Assembly (NCBI GenBank): GCA_947494695.1
Contig: CANLWB010000015.1
Span: 55,195 to 119,194 of the forward strand
Length of the DNA stretch: 64,000 bases
Direction of reading: 5' to 3'
Source of the DNA: an uncultured Flavobacteriaceae bacterium
Lineage (GTDB): Bacteria; Bacteroidota; Bacteroidia; Flavobacteriales; Flavobacteriaceae
The position numbers were made by a program, and so were the translations under genes. The notes below the pieces were generated by a model, which was not told where the DNA came from, did no database searches, and was given only the letters and a program-made list of their open reading frames with translations. Shown here one piece after another: positions 17,505 through 26,976 of the stretch. The number at the start of each line of letters is the position of its first letter. Position 1 is the first letter of the stretch.

Positions 17505-18074
17505 CTATTTGTGGTTAAGCCAGTTTTTTAGTATTTTCTTTCCATCAGGCGTCAATACAGATTCCGGGTGGTACTGGACTCCTTTTACATCATAAACCTT
17601 ATGTCTTAAGGACATAACTTGTCCGTTTTCATCAAACGAGGTGGCTTCCAGGCTATCTGGAAGATCTGGATTTACAACCCAGGAATGATACCGTCCAACT
17701 TCTATATGTTTATCCAATCCCTCGAATATAGGCTCGTCATCTACACTTATGGTTACCTGCGTGGCAACACCATGGTAGACTTCGTCGAGGTTAATGAGTG
17801 ATCCGCCAAATACTTCACCGATGGCTTGTTGCCCCAGGCAAACTCCAAAAATACTTTTGGTAGGCGCATAAGTCTCAATAATAGGTTTTAATAAACCGGC
17901 TTCATCGGGAATGCCTGGGCCGGGCGACAATACAATTTTATCGAATGGTTTGACATCGTCTAATTCTAATTTGTCATTTCTAACTACAGTAACATCACAA
18001 TCTAAATCTTCTAAATAGTGAACCAAATTGTATGTAAAACTGTCGTAATTATCTATAACTAATACTTTCGTCAT
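17505..18074 (-). CDS. trpG: Anthranilate synthase glutaminase subunit
   Basis: The protein has 189 residues. This class I amidotransferase supplies ammonia to TrpE. The triad is visible: FGVCLGQQ gives Cys79, and VQYHPES gives His169 and Glu171. The length is normal for a stand-alone TrpG. It could in principle also serve aminodeoxychorismate synthase, as in other bacteria, but no pab genes are seen here. Confidence 0.95.
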   Translation of the reverse strand: MTKVLVIDNYDSFTYNLVHYLEDLDCDVTVVRNDKLELDDVKPFDKIVLSPGPGIPDEAGLLKPIIETYAPTKSIFGVCLGQQAIGEVFGGSLINLDEVYHGVATQVTISVDDEPIFEGLDKHIEVGRYHSWVVNPDLPDSLEATSFDENGQVMSLRHKVYDVKGVQYHPESVLTPDGKKILKNWLNHK

Positions 18075-18202
18075 TTTTTATAGTTTCTTTTATATCATCT
18101 TAGGTTATCCGCTCTCATCATTGCAAAACTTTGGAACTGGTAAACTTTCAATATTTGTGGTTTCTACTTCTATTTTTTAATTTACATTAACATCTAAGCG
18201 TT

Positions 18203-19606
18203 TTATATCTCCTCCGCCAGCTCTATCGCCTTCGTTAGCGCCCCTAGTTTGTTATACACTTCCTGTAATTCATTTTCCGAATTGGATTTTGAAACCAATC
18301 CAGCACCTGCTTGCCAGTGTAACTTGTGGTTTTTACTTAAAAAGGTTCTAATCATAATGGCATGATTAAAGTTGCCTTCAAAGTCCATAAAACCAATGGC
18401 TCCACCATAAAAAGAACGACTTGTTTTTTCATACTGCTCAATGAGTTGCATGGCCCTGTGTTTTGGCGCACCACTTAAAGTGCCTGCTGGAAAGGTGTCG
18501 GCCACGACCTGCATGGTTGACGTGTCATCATGTTTTTGCCCGGTTACCTTACTGACTAAATGGATAACATGAGAGAAAAACTGAACTTCTCTATAGGTAT
18601 CTACTGTAACCTCGCCTCCGTGTCTACTTAAGTCGTTTCTGGCCAGGTCTACTAACATAACATGTTCTGCATTTTCTTTGTCATCTTTAACCAGTTGTTT
18701 AGCCAATTCGGCGTCTTTAGAATCGTTACCCGAACGCTTAAAAGTTCCTGCAATAGGGTGAATTTCTGCCTGACCTTTTTTCACAATGAGTTGTGCCTCG
18801 GGGGAGCTTCCAAAAATCTTGAAGTTTCCATAGTCAAAATAAAACAAGTAAGGTGATGGGTTTATGCTTCGTAAAGCGCGGTAAACATTAAATTCATCGC
18901 CCTTAAACTCTTGCGAAAAGTTTTTAGATAATACCAGTTGAAATACATCACCCCGTGCACAGTGCTTTTTTGCTAATTCTACATGCTCCTTATACTCATC
19001 ATCTGTTAAATTGGAAGCAATATCTCCTTTTGATGTAAACTCGTAAGAGGCGAAATTTTTAACCTTGATAAGGTGGTCTACTTCATCAATATTGCTCTCT
19101 GTATTATGACAATGAGCAAAAATATAAGCTTCGTTTTTATGATGATTTATAGCAATAATATTCTGAAAAACAGTATAGTGTATGTCAGGAATATCTAAGG
19201 AATCTTCTTTTTTGGAAATCTCAATATCTTCAAAATATCTTACAGCATCATAAGCTATATATCCAAAAATACCATTGTTTATAAATTTAAATTCGGTGTT
19301 GGAATTGATATTGAATTTTGTTGTAAACTGATGGATTTCTTCAGAAACATCAACAGCATCGGTTATTGGTTTTTCCATAGAACTGCCATCTGGAAAGCTT
19401 TGCGATATTATCTCATTCTCCACTTTAAAAGACGCAATGGGATTAAAGCAGATATAGGAAAAACTATTGTCGTTTGCATGATAATCACTACTCTCAAGTA
19501 AGATGCTATTGGGGAATTTGTCCCTTATTTTTAGATAAATGCTCACAGGAGTAATGGTGTCTGCAAGAATTTTTTTGTAATGTGTATATAAATTATATTT
19601 TGCCAT
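18203..19606 (-). CDS. trpE: Anthranilate synthase component I
   Basis: The protein has 467 residues. It converts chorismate to anthranilate. HPIAGTFKRSG, DLARNDLSRHG and FPAGTLSGAPKHRAM are the chorismate and Mg sites. An N-terminal segment LLESSD near residues 36-41 sits where the Trp feedback site of TrpE lies. It is the first enzyme gene of the operon, 50 bp after the attenuator. Confidence 0.96.
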   Translation of the reverse strand: MAKYNLYTHYKKILADTITPVSIYLKIRDKFPNSILLESSDYHANDNSFSYICFNPIASFKVENEIISQSFPDGSSMEKPITDAVDVSEEIHQFTTKFNINSNTEFKFINNGIFGYIAYDAVRYFEDIEISKKEDSLDIPDIHYTVFQNIIAINHHKNEAYIFAHCHNTESNIDEVDHLIKVKNFASYEFTSKGDIASNLTDDEYKEHVELAKKHCARGDVFQLVLSKNFSQEFKGDEFNVYRALRSINPSPYLFYFDYGNFKIFGSSPEAQLIVKKGQAEIHPIAGTFKRSGNDSKDAELAKQLVKDDKENAEHVMLVDLARNDLSRHGGEVTVDTYREVQFFSHVIHLVSKVTGQKHDDTSTMQVVADTFPAGTLSGAPKHRAMQLIEQYEKTSRSFYGGAIGFMDFEGNFNHAIMIRTFLSKNHKLHWQAGAGLVSKSNSENELQEVYNKLGALTKAIELAEEI

Positions 19607-19656
19607 AATGCTATCTGGTCTTTTACTTAATCAGTTTTACAGTTTAGATGAATATT

Positions 19657-19690
19657 AAAAAAGGCCTGTCGTGAATGACAAGCCTTTTTT
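19657..19690 (-). terminator. trp attenuator
   Basis: On the minus strand AAAAAAGGC(T)TGTC pairs with GACA(G)GCCTTTTTT around the loop ATTCAC, an intrinsic terminator before trpE. The loop and first stem bases TTCACGA can instead pair with TCGTGAA at the end of trpL (19724-19730), giving a competing antiterminator. Confidence 0.8.
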
Positions 19691-19723
19691 GATATTTTGA
19701 GTTTTAAATATACTAGGTTTTCT

Positions 19724-19780
19724 TCACGAACGTAAGTTTCTGAAGCTCCACCACCAAGTAGTATTTAAAATTGTATTCAT
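19724..19780 (-). CDS. trpL: trp leader peptide with three consecutive Trp codons
   Basis: The 18-residue frame MNTILNTTWWWSFRNLRS has TGG TGG TGG at codons 9-11 and ends in TGA at 19724. It starts about 20 bases after the promoter -7 box and 34 bases before the attenuator stem. Stalling at the Trp codons would free the sequence that competes with the terminator. This is the classic attenuation layout. Confidence 0.9.
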   Translation of the reverse strand: MNTILNTTWWWSFRNLRS

Positions 19781-19800
19781 TTCTAATTATTATTCAGTTC

Positions 19801-19831
19801 AAATATAGAAATGAAAATATTAATACACAAT
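19801..19831 (-). promoter_or_regulatory. trp operon promoter
   Basis: On the minus strand TATATTTG (19801-19808) fits TAnnTTTG, and TTG (19829-19831) lies 20 bp upstream, within the 17-23 bp range of Bacteroidota promoters. It is placed correctly for trpL. Confidence 0.7.
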
Positions 19832-19907
19832 AATTGGAAACATTTTTTTATTTAAAAGTTTGTTAAACTATAATATAAACAGCTATGTATTAATTACATT
19901 TGAAACT

Positions 19908-20462
19908 ATGAAATTAAAAGCATTAATCTTTGCAATATTGATAATATCTAGTTGCAAACAAGAGCAAAAAACGACTGCAAACAGCATTGATGTTTCAAAA
20001 AAAGAAGCCAGTAGTGATATGGACTCTAAGGACTCCATGGATTATGAGTTGGAAGTTTATGATTATGAGGGTTTCGAAAAGTTTTTAAATAAGAAAGACG
20101 ATACAATTTATGTGATTAATTTTTGGGCTACCTGGTGTGTGCCTTGTGTAAAAGAATTACCATATTTCGAAAAGTTAGGCGAGGAATACAAGGACAAAAA
20201 TGTCGAGCTGTTATTGGTTAGTTTAGATTTTCCACATGTATATGAGTCTAAATTAAAACCATTTATTAAACAGAAACAGTTAAAATCTAAGGTTATTGCT
20301 TTAGACGACACCGATATGAACAGTTGGATACCAAAAGTTAATAAAGACTGGTCGGGTGCTATACCAGCAACCGTAATTTATAGAAATGATTCAAGAAAGT
20401 TTTTTGAAGGATCATTTACTTATGAAGAATTAGAAACAGAGGTTAAACATTTTTTAAATTAA
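19908..20462 (+). CDS. TlpA-like thioredoxin-fold lipoprotein
   Basis: The protein has 184 residues from the ATG at 19908. The lipoprotein signal LIISSC places Cys16, and the FWATWCVPCVKEL active site gives Cys77 and Cys80. It is a periplasm-facing thiol-disulfide reductase of the TlpA/ResA type. The ATG follows a TACATTTG -7-like box very closely. It forms a tight pair with the next thioredoxin-fold gene (8 bp apart). Confidence 0.85.
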   Translation: MKLKALIFAILIISSCKQEQKTTANSIDVSKKEASSDMDSKDSMDYELEVYDYEGFEKFLNKKDDTIYVINFWATWCVPCVKELPYFEKLGEEYKDKNVELLLVSLDFPHVYESKLKPFIKQKQLKSKVIALDDTDMNSWIPKVNKDWSGAIPATVIYRNDSRKFFEGSFTYEELETEVKHFLN

Positions 20463-20469
20463 ACAAAAT

Positions 20470-21090
20470 ATGAAAAAAGTTGTTCAAATAATTTCAGTAG
20501 TCTGTACTGTGCTTTTTATTAGTGCATTTACAATGATTGATACTCCTATGGGAGGCGGATACAAAATTGGTGATGTTGCCGAAGATTTTTCTCTTGAGAA
20601 TATAGATGGTAATATGGTGTCTTTAGCAGATTATAAGGATGCCAAAGGGTTTATTGTAACTTTTACCTGTAATACCTGCCCGTATGCAGTGATGTATGAA
20701 GATAGAATTAATGCCTTAAATAAAAAATATGCTTCAAAAGGTTATCCTGTAATAGCCATTATGCCAAATAATACAAATGTAAAACCTGGAGATAATATGG
20801 AGGCTATGAAGGAACGTGCCAAAAGTAAAGGGTTTACATTTCCGTATTTGTTAGATAAAGGGCAAAAGGTATATCCTAAATTTGGAGCCACAAAAACACC
20901 TCACGTGTTTTTGCTGGAGAACACGAAGCAGGGTAAGGTTGTAAAATATATTGGTGCAATTGACGATAATTATAAAGATGCGTCTGCCGTAAAGACCAAG
21001 TATGTAGAGAATGCAGTGGATGCCCTTTTAGCTGGAAAAGAAATTAAGGAAACTGAAACGAAGGCTATAGGTTGCTCCATTAAGGTTTAA
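20470..21090 (+). CDS. Exported redoxin (AhpC/TSA-like) protein
   Basis: The protein has 206 residues. A signal peptide at about 1-20 is followed by a redoxin domain starting IGDVAEDFSLENIDG. The active site TFTCNTCPYAVMYE gives Cys67 and Cys70, a CxxC in place of the usual peroxiredoxin motif, as in thiol-disulfide proteins common in Bacteroidota. The C-terminus carries an extra GCSIKV Cys. It is paired with the TlpA-like gene and ends at a strong terminator. Confidence 0.85.
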   Translation: MKKVVQIISVVCTVLFISAFTMIDTPMGGGYKIGDVAEDFSLENIDGNMVSLADYKDAKGFIVTFTCNTCPYAVMYEDRINALNKKYASKGYPVIAIMPNNTNVKPGDNMEAMKERAKSKGFTFPYLLDKGQKVYPKFGATKTPHVFLLENTKQGKVVKYIGAIDDNYKDASAVKTKYVENAVDALLAGKEIKETETKAIGCSIKV

Positions 21091-21120
21091 TCCGGTTTAT
21101 AGTATATAATATGTGGTAAA

Positions 21121-21150
21121 AATCTGAAGTGTAATACTTCAGATTTTTTT
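21121..21150 (+). terminator. Intrinsic terminator after redoxin gene
   Basis: The stem AATCTGAAGT / ACTTCAGATT is perfect over 10 bp with loop GTAAT and is followed by T residues. Confidence 0.85.
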
Positions 21151-21205
21151 TCGTCTATAATTTTAGATATACTAATTTTGTAGATACACATATATAAAAC
21201 AAAAA

Positions 21206-21523
21206 ATGGAAGATTTAACACAAGAAGAATGGGCATCGCAATTAGATAGCGATAGCGATGCCATAGTATTGGATGTAAGAACCGATGCCGAAGTGGCCGA
21301 TGGTATTATACCTAATGCTATACATATTGACATTTATAAAGGTCAAGAGTTTATTTCTGAAATCGAAGACTTAGACAAAAGTAAAAACTACTACGTTTAT
21401 TGTCGTTCTGGAAATAGAAGTGGACAGGCATGTGCCATTATGGATGAGTTAGGTTTTAACAATGCTTATAACCTTCAAGGAGGAATTTTAGAGTGGGATG
21501 GTGATCTTGTAGACTTAGCCTAA
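21206..21523 (+). CDS. Single-domain rhodanese
   Basis: The protein has 105 residues. The sulfurtransferase domain has the active loop CRSGNRSG with Cys66, and no signal peptide is present, so it is cytoplasmic. A -7-like TAATTTTG lies at 21173-21180. It is followed 6 bp later by a lipoprotein rhodanese, so the pair is one operon. The sulfur donor and acceptor are unknown. Confidence 0.88.
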   Translation: MEDLTQEEWASQLDSDSDAIVLDVRTDAEVADGIIPNAIHIDIYKGQEFISEIEDLDKSKNYYVYCRSGNRSGQACAIMDELGFNNAYNLQGGILEWDGDLVDLA

Positions 21524-21529
21524 GAATTC

Positions 21530-21925
21530 ATGAGACACGTATTACCTCTTTTACTGGTTTTACTAATCACCCAACTAACGAGTTGTAAAGAGTCGTCGGC
21601 TGAAGGGATAATAGCAATAACTTCACAAGACATGCAATTACTTTTAAATGGTGACTCCATACAACTTGTTGATGTTAGGACACCCGAAGAATTTAAGGAA
21701 GGATATATAAATGGGGCAAAGCATATGGATTATTTTGACTCCGATTTTGAATCTAACCTTAAAACTCTCGATAAAACTAAACCCGTAATTATATACTGTA
21801 AAAAGGGTGGGCGCAGTGCCAAAAGCTGTAAAAAATTAGAAACCCTTGGCTTTACCCAAATATACGATTTAAAAGGAGGGATCTCTCAATGGAAAAAAGC
21901 GGGTTTTGATGTTAATATCGACTAG
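21530..21925 (+). CDS. Rhodanese lipoprotein
   Basis: The protein has 131 residues. The lipoprotein signal LTSC gives lipidated Cys19, then a rhodanese domain with VDVRTPEEF and the active loop CKKGGRSAK (Cys90) follows. It is probably anchored on the periplasmic side of a membrane. It is co-transcribed with the cytoplasmic rhodanese upstream. Confidence 0.87.
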   Translation: MRHVLPLLLVLLITQLTSCKESSAEGIIAITSQDMQLLLNGDSIQLVDVRTPEEFKEGYINGAKHMDYFDSDFESNLKTLDKTKPVIIYCKKGGRSAKSCKKLETLGFTQIYDLKGGISQWKKAGFDVNID

Positions 21926-22107
21926 TCTTGCAACAATCCAACCAACTTCAATTTTCATTTTGATAAAGCTCGTTTAACCGCTTTTTAAGTACTTCATCTT
22001 TTTTATTTTAATGAGCGAAACTATTTTCTCTATCTTTATTAGAAAGTAGGCTGGAGGTTTCTGTTTGGTAAGTTAACAGTTTAATAACGTTTTAGATATC
22101 TAAAAAG

Positions 22108-22377
22108 ATGGAAAATGGATATGTTATATTAGGCATTGTAGCCTTATTATTTCTAAGTATGTATGGTTATTCATACGCGACTGTGGTTTGGGAAAATATG
22201 AAGCTCAAAAAGGAAAAGAAAAGAGAAGCCAGGAAGGAAGAACTGATACAGGAAAAAAGACTACTAAATCAAAAGATTAGAGAAGAGAAATTTCAAAAGT
22301 TTAATAAGCGAAAAGAGGAAATTAAACACGAGCTTATGTTGCTTGAAAAAATGAAAGAAAAACAAAAAGTAGGCTAG
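22108..22377 (+). CDS. Small membrane-anchored coiled-coil protein
   Basis: The protein has 89 residues: one N-terminal membrane helix (about 5-25), then a highly charged Lys/Glu helix to the end (EKKREARKEELIQEKRLL), which should form a coiled coil on the cytoplasmic side. No family is recognised. It ends at a bidirectional terminator facing the symporter gene. Confidence 0.55.
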   Translation: MENGYVILGIVALLFLSMYGYSYATVVWENMKLKKEKKREARKEELIQEKRLLNQKIREEKFQKFNKRKEEIKHELMLLEKMKEKQKVG

Positions 22378-22399
22378 TTCGAGACATATTTTAAAGATT

Positions 22400-22435
22400 A
22401 AAAACCCTTGTAAACTTAAGTTTGCAAGGGTTTTT
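22400..22435. terminator. Bidirectional terminator
   Basis: This long stem (AAAAACCCTTG and its complement, extended by AAACTT/AAGTTT) has T runs on both sides, between the small coiled-coil gene and the convergent xylose operon. Confidence 0.85.
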
Positions 22436-22457
22436 CTTTAATAGAACTTAAGATGTT

Positions 22458-24131
22458 TTATCCAGTAAAGTAACTCAGCACTCCAATGACTAAAAGAACA
22501 AGAATTACAGAGAGTACAACATCAACTTTATCGTAACTATTTTTATTAGCAACTCTTTGTTCGTTGGTTAACGTTCCAAACGATAGTCCCTTAATAAGGC
22601 TGTAGTCTGGATGAGATGTAGTTAAACTTACCGATATACAAAGGATCACCGAGAAGATAAACATAAATATAGCCATATGAGCAAAATTTATGGTTGCAAA
22701 GGCGTATAGAAAGCTGTCTAAATGTTCCCCGGCACTTATTTGAGGCTGGAAATAAATTTCTGAACCTAATCGGATAACCAATAATCCCAATCCTGCCAAT
22801 AATGTGGTTATGGCAGCTATTGAGTTAACACGTTTCCATATAATACCAAGAAGGAAGACTGCCGTTACTGGTGGTGCAATATACGATTGTACATTTTGAA
22901 GGTATTGATACATAACACCACCTCCAATTTTTTCCATAATTGGAATCCAAATAATCCCTAGTATCACAATAAAACCTGTAGCTATTTTACCCGTATTAAG
23001 TAAGGACTTTTCAGATTTATTAGGTCTTAGTTTTTTGTAAATATCAATAGTGAATATCGTAGAGCAGGAGTTAAAAACCGATGCCAGTGAACTCATTAAA
23101 GCAGCCATTAAGCCACCTGCTACAAGCCCTTTTAACCCTACAGGTAATAAGGTTTTTACAAGCATAGGAAAGGCTCTGTCTGCTTTTTCAATTGAGAAAA
23201 CTTCAGGATTTTGTATAGACAAAGCAAAGGCGATTATTCCCGGTACTAAAAAGATTAGAATGGGTAATAATTTTAAGTATGCTCCAAAAATGGCACCTCG
23301 TCTACCTATTTTAATATTATTAGCAGCCAGAGTTCTTTGTACAATATATTGATCGGTACACCAATACCATATCCCCACAATAGTACCACCAATGAGTAGC
23401 CCTGTCCATGGGAAGTTAGGATCACTCATGGGACGCCACATATTAAAATGATCTGGGCTGGCGGTAGTAACAGTTTCTCTAAGTTGTGACCACCCACCAA
23501 CTTCCTGCAATCCTAACCAGGTAATAATTATAGAGCCTAGAATAAGAATAACGGTTTGAAGTGTTTCTGTATAAATAACAGCCTTCATACCACCAATTAC
23601 AGTATAAATTCCTGTAAATATAACTATTCCGATAGCACCATACCAAAAAGGGATACCCAGGAGTTCTGATACCACAATACCTCCGGCATAAATAGTTACA
23701 GATACTTTAGTAAGTACATAGGCTACCAAAGAGAATACCGATAAAAACCATCTGGACCTTGAATCGAAACGTTTCTCTAAGAACTCGGGCATGGTGAACG
23801 CACCACTCCTAATGTAAAATGGTAGAAATAACCAACCTAATAGTAAAACAATCCAGGCATGTAGTTCGTAGTGAGCCATTGGGGTTCCGGATTCGAAACC
23901 GGTTCCTGCAAGACCTACAACATGTTCAGATCCAATATTGGAAGCAAAAATAGAGGCTCCAATAACAAACCATCCCACATTTCGTCCTGCTAAAAAATAA
24001 TCTTCGGTGTTCTTATTCTTTTGGAGAACAACCCATACCGCAACTGCAACAAGCGCTAGGAAATAAATCCCCAAAACCACCCAATCCAGATTCTCAAGAA
24101 CCGATTGTGTAGCTAAAAAAATGTGCTTCAT
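22458..24131 (-). CDS. Sodium/sugar symporter (SSS family), probable xylose transporter
   Basis: The protein has 557 residues with about 14 membrane helices. The SSS signature is clear: TEDYFLAGRNVGWFVIGAS, SNIGSEHVVGLAGTG, and the long GGMKAVIYTETLQTVILILGS helix. It resembles vSGLT-type Na+/sugar symporters. It is the last gene of the operon gntR-xylB-xylA, 17 bp after xylA, so xylose is the expected substrate. The substrate is inferred from context. Confidence 0.88.
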   Translation of the reverse strand: MKHIFLATQSVLENLDWVVLGIYFLALVAVAVWVVLQKNKNTEDYFLAGRNVGWFVIGASIFASNIGSEHVVGLAGTGFESGTPMAHYELHAWIVLLLGWLFLPFYIRSGAFTMPEFLEKRFDSRSRWFLSVFSLVAYVLTKVSVTIYAGGIVVSELLGIPFWYGAIGIVIFTGIYTVIGGMKAVIYTETLQTVILILGSIIITWLGLQEVGGWSQLRETVTTASPDHFNMWRPMSDPNFPWTGLLIGGTIVGIWYWCTDQYIVQRTLAANNIKIGRRGAIFGAYLKLLPILIFLVPGIIAFALSIQNPEVFSIEKADRAFPMLVKTLLPVGLKGLVAGGLMAALMSSLASVFNSCSTIFTIDIYKKLRPNKSEKSLLNTGKIATGFIVILGIIWIPIMEKIGGGVMYQYLQNVQSYIAPPVTAVFLLGIIWKRVNSIAAITTLLAGLGLLVIRLGSEIYFQPQISAGEHLDSFLYAFATINFAHMAIFMFIFSVILCISVSLTTSHPDYSLIKGLSFGTLTNEQRVANKNSYDKVDVVLSVILVLLVIGVLSYFTG

Positions 24132-24148
24132 AATGTGTTGTTTAGTGG

Positions 24149-25474
24149 TTAAATATATTGGTTAATTATATTTTCGAACAGTTCTTGCTTCCCACTTTTA
24201 AGAGGTAGCTCACCGTTTTCTTGAGCGATGTTGTAGAGGTCTTCCAATTTTAAATTTCCCTTTTCAAATTCTAATCCTTTGCCAGAATCGAATGAGCTGT
24301 AACGTGCTTTTCTTAAAGTTTCATAAGGTGACGAGTTTATAATTTTATCTGCAATTAAAAGGGCTCTGGCAAAGGTATCTGCGCCGCCAATATGCGCTAA
24401 GAACACATCCTCCAAGTCGGTTGAGTTTCTTCTAATTTTAGCGTCAAAGTTAACACCTCCACCCTGCAGACCACCAGCTTTTAGGAATACAAGCATGGCT
24501 TCGGTAGTTTCTTGAATGTTATTTGGAAACTGGTCTGTGTCCCACCCGTTTTGGTAGTCACCACGGTTGGCGTCCAGGCTTCCTAGCATTCCAGCCTTAG
24601 CGGCAACTTCCATTTCATGTTGAAAGGTATGTTGTGCCAGAGTGGCATGGTTCACCTCAATATTAATTTTAAAATCGTTATCTAGCCCATATTCTCTTAA
24701 AAATCCTATGGCAGTAGCCGTGTCAAAATCGTATTGGTGCTTAGAGGGTTCCATAGGTTTGGGCTCAATAAAAAAGTTTCCTTTAAACCCTTGTGCACGT
24801 GCATAATCTCTACACATGGTTAAGAAGCGTCCCATGTGGTCCAGTTCACGTCCCATATCTGTGTTTAGCAGTGACATATAACCTTCGCGGCCACCCCAAA
24901 ACACATAGTTTTCACCTCCAAGAGCTACCGTAGTATCTAATGCCAGTTTAATTTGTCCGCCTGCTCTTGCTACCACGTTAAAATCGGGATTTGTAGCGGC
25001 ACCGTTCATGTATCGTGGGTTAGAAAAGCAATTCGCTGTTCCCCAAAGCAGTTTCACGCCAGAGGCCGCTTGTTTTTCTTTTAAATATTCTGTGATTGTT
25101 GCTAATCTACTTTCAGATTCAGAGAAGGTTGAAGCTTCCCGAATTAAATCAAAATCATGGAAGCAATAATATCCAAAGCCCATTTTTGTGATGAATTCGA
25201 AAGCCGCATCGGCTTTATCTTTAGCGGCTTGAATAGGATCTGAAGATTTATCCCATTCAAATTGTTGTGTTCCAGGGCCAAATGGATCGGCTCCTAATCC
25301 GCAGAATGTATGCCAGTAAGCTACAGAAAATTTAAAATGTTCGCGCATGGTTTTTCCGGCTACCACTTGATCTGGGTTATAGTATTTAAAGGCCAATGGA
25401 TTGTCCGACTCTTTTCCTTCGTACTTGATGTCTCCTATGCCTTTGTAATATTCGTAGTTTCCTAAAGTTGCCAT
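24149..25474 (-). CDS. xylA: Xylose isomerase
   Basis: The protein has 441 residues. It interconverts D-xylose and D-xylulose. The TIM-barrel active site is visible in YYCFHDFDL (catalytic His), [15 protein letters not shown] (metal Glu and Lys), [15 protein letters not shown] and [20 protein letters not shown] (metal-binding Asp). The length fits the class II type found in Bacteroidota. One base separates it from xylB. Confidence 0.97.
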   Translation of the reverse strand: MATLGNYEYYKGIGDIKYEGKESDNPLAFKYYNPDQVVAGKTMREHFKFSVAYWHTFCGLGADPFGPGTQQFEWDKSSDPIQAAKDKADAAFEFITKMGFGYYCFHDFDLIREASTFSESESRLATITEYLKEKQAASGVKLLWGTANCFSNPRYMNGAATNPDFNVVARAGGQIKLALDTTVALGGENYVFWGGREGYMSLLNTDMGRELDHMGRFLTMCRDYARAQGFKGNFFIEPKPMEPSKHQYDFDTATAIGFLREYGLDNDFKINIEVNHATLAQHTFQHEMEVAAKAGMLGSLDANRGDYQNGWDTDQFPNNIQETTEAMLVFLKAGGLQGGGVNFDAKIRRNSTDLEDVFLAHIGGADTFARALLIADKIINSSPYETLRKARYSSFDSGKGLEFEKGNLKLEDLYNIAQENGELPLKSGKQELFENIINQYI

Positions 25475-25475
25475 A

Positions 25476-26975
25476 TTATTCTTGATTATGTTGTGTATTA
25501 TTTAATATAATTTCTAGTTCTTTTTTCCAGTTTTTATAGGCTTGAACATAAGGAGCTTTGTCTTTTATGGGGACAAAAGTCATGACATGGTCATTATTTG
25601 TGATATTGGCTCCAAATTTTTCAAAATCACCATCCGTTAACCCCACCGCTCTTGCGGCACCCACTGCACCGGTTGTGTTATAAATTTCTATGTCATGCTC
25701 CAGTAGTGTAGCGACGGTATTTGAAAATATCTCCGAACGGAATAAATTGTCGTTTCCTGCTCTAATAACATGTATAGCGGCATTATCGTTTTTTAAGATA
25801 TCCATGCCGTAAACAAAAGAGAAGGCAATACCTTCTAGGGCGGCGCGATATAAATGGGCGTCGTTGTGCTGGTTAAAGTTGAGGTTGCAATAGTGTGAAC
25901 CAACATTTTTACTATTAAGCATACGCTCTGCACCATTACCAAATGGTATAACACAAACACCGTCTGACCCTATTGGAACCTCACTGGCCTTATTATTCAT
26001 GTCTTCGTATGAATGACATGCCAGATTATCTTTTAACCAACGGTATTGTATCCCTGCACCGTTAATACATAGTAATTTTCCAAGTGTTGGATTTTCTTTT
26101 GTGTAATTTACATGTGCAAAATGATTAATTCTCGAAGCTTCTTTAGATTTTAAAGTGTTTGTAACCGCATAAATGACTCCCGATGTTCCCCCAGTAGCCG
26201 CAACTTCTCCATGATTAAATACATTTAGCGAAAGTGCGTTATTGGGTTGGTCTCCAGCTCTGTAGTTCACAGAAATACCTGCCGGTAGTCCGGTCTCTGC
26301 GGCACCTTGTTCACTTACTATGCCCTGATTGGTGAAGTTTTCCACAATATCAGGTGTTAAAGATGGAGCGATACCATAGTACTGCAATAAGAAGCTGGCC
26401 AGGGTATCCTTTTCATAATCCCAAAGAATCCCTTCAGATAAACCGTTCTTGGTTGTGTTTATAACCCCTGTGAGCTTATAGGCAATAAAATCACCAGGAA
26501 GCATGTATTTGTATATTTTGGAGAACAATTCAGGTTCGTTATCACGAACCCATTTTAACTTAGAGGCCGTGAAATTTCCTGGAGAGTTCAATAATTTTTC
26601 TGCACAGGTGTCATGACCAAGAGCATCGTAGGCCTTGTTTCCTATGTCAATAGCTCTACTATCACACCAAATAATGGCATTTCGTAACGGATCACCTTGG
26701 GCATCTACAACAACCAATCCGTGCATTTGGTAGGAAATACCAATACCCGTAATTAAAGAGGCGTCTATTTGTGCTTCCTTAATAGCTCTTTTTGTTGCTC
26801 TGCATACATATGTCCACCAGACATTGGGGTCTTGTTCGGCCCAATCTGGATGAATGGCAATAATTTCCATTTCATTTTCAGGCTCGTTAATTGTTATTAA
26901 TTTTTCTCCCGTATTGGCATTAACAATGGCCACTTTTACAGAAGAACTTCCTAAATCATATCCTATATAATACAT
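25476..26975 (-). CDS. xylB: Xylulokinase
   Basis: The protein has 499 residues of the FGGY kinase family. [14 protein letters not shown] is the phosphate-binding start, [10 protein letters not shown] the substrate-contact motif with the MHG of xylulokinases, and [10 protein letters not shown] the second ATP site. It phosphorylates D-xylulose to feed the pentose phosphate pathway. It lies between gntR and xylA with one-base gaps. Confidence 0.95.
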   Translation of the reverse strand: MYYIGYDLGSSSVKVAIVNANTGEKLITINEPENEMEIIAIHPDWAEQDPNVWWTYVCRATKRAIKEAQIDASLITGIGISYQMHGLVVVDAQGDPLRNAIIWCDSRAIDIGNKAYDALGHDTCAEKLLNSPGNFTASKLKWVRDNEPELFSKIYKYMLPGDFIAYKLTGVINTTKNGLSEGILWDYEKDTLASFLLQYYGIAPSLTPDIVENFTNQGIVSEQGAAETGLPAGISVNYRAGDQPNNALSLNVFNHGEVAATGGTSGVIYAVTNTLKSKEASRINHFAHVNYTKENPTLGKLLCINGAGIQYRWLKDNLACHSYEDMNNKASEVPIGSDGVCVIPFGNGAERMLNSKNVGSHYCNLNFNQHNDAHLYRAALEGIAFSFVYGMDILKNDNAAIHVIRAGNDNLFRSEIFSNTVATLLEHDIEIYNTTGAVGAARAVGLTDGDFEKFGANITNNDHVMTFVPIKDKAPYVQAYKNWKKELEIILNNTQHNQE

Positions 26976-26976
26976 G

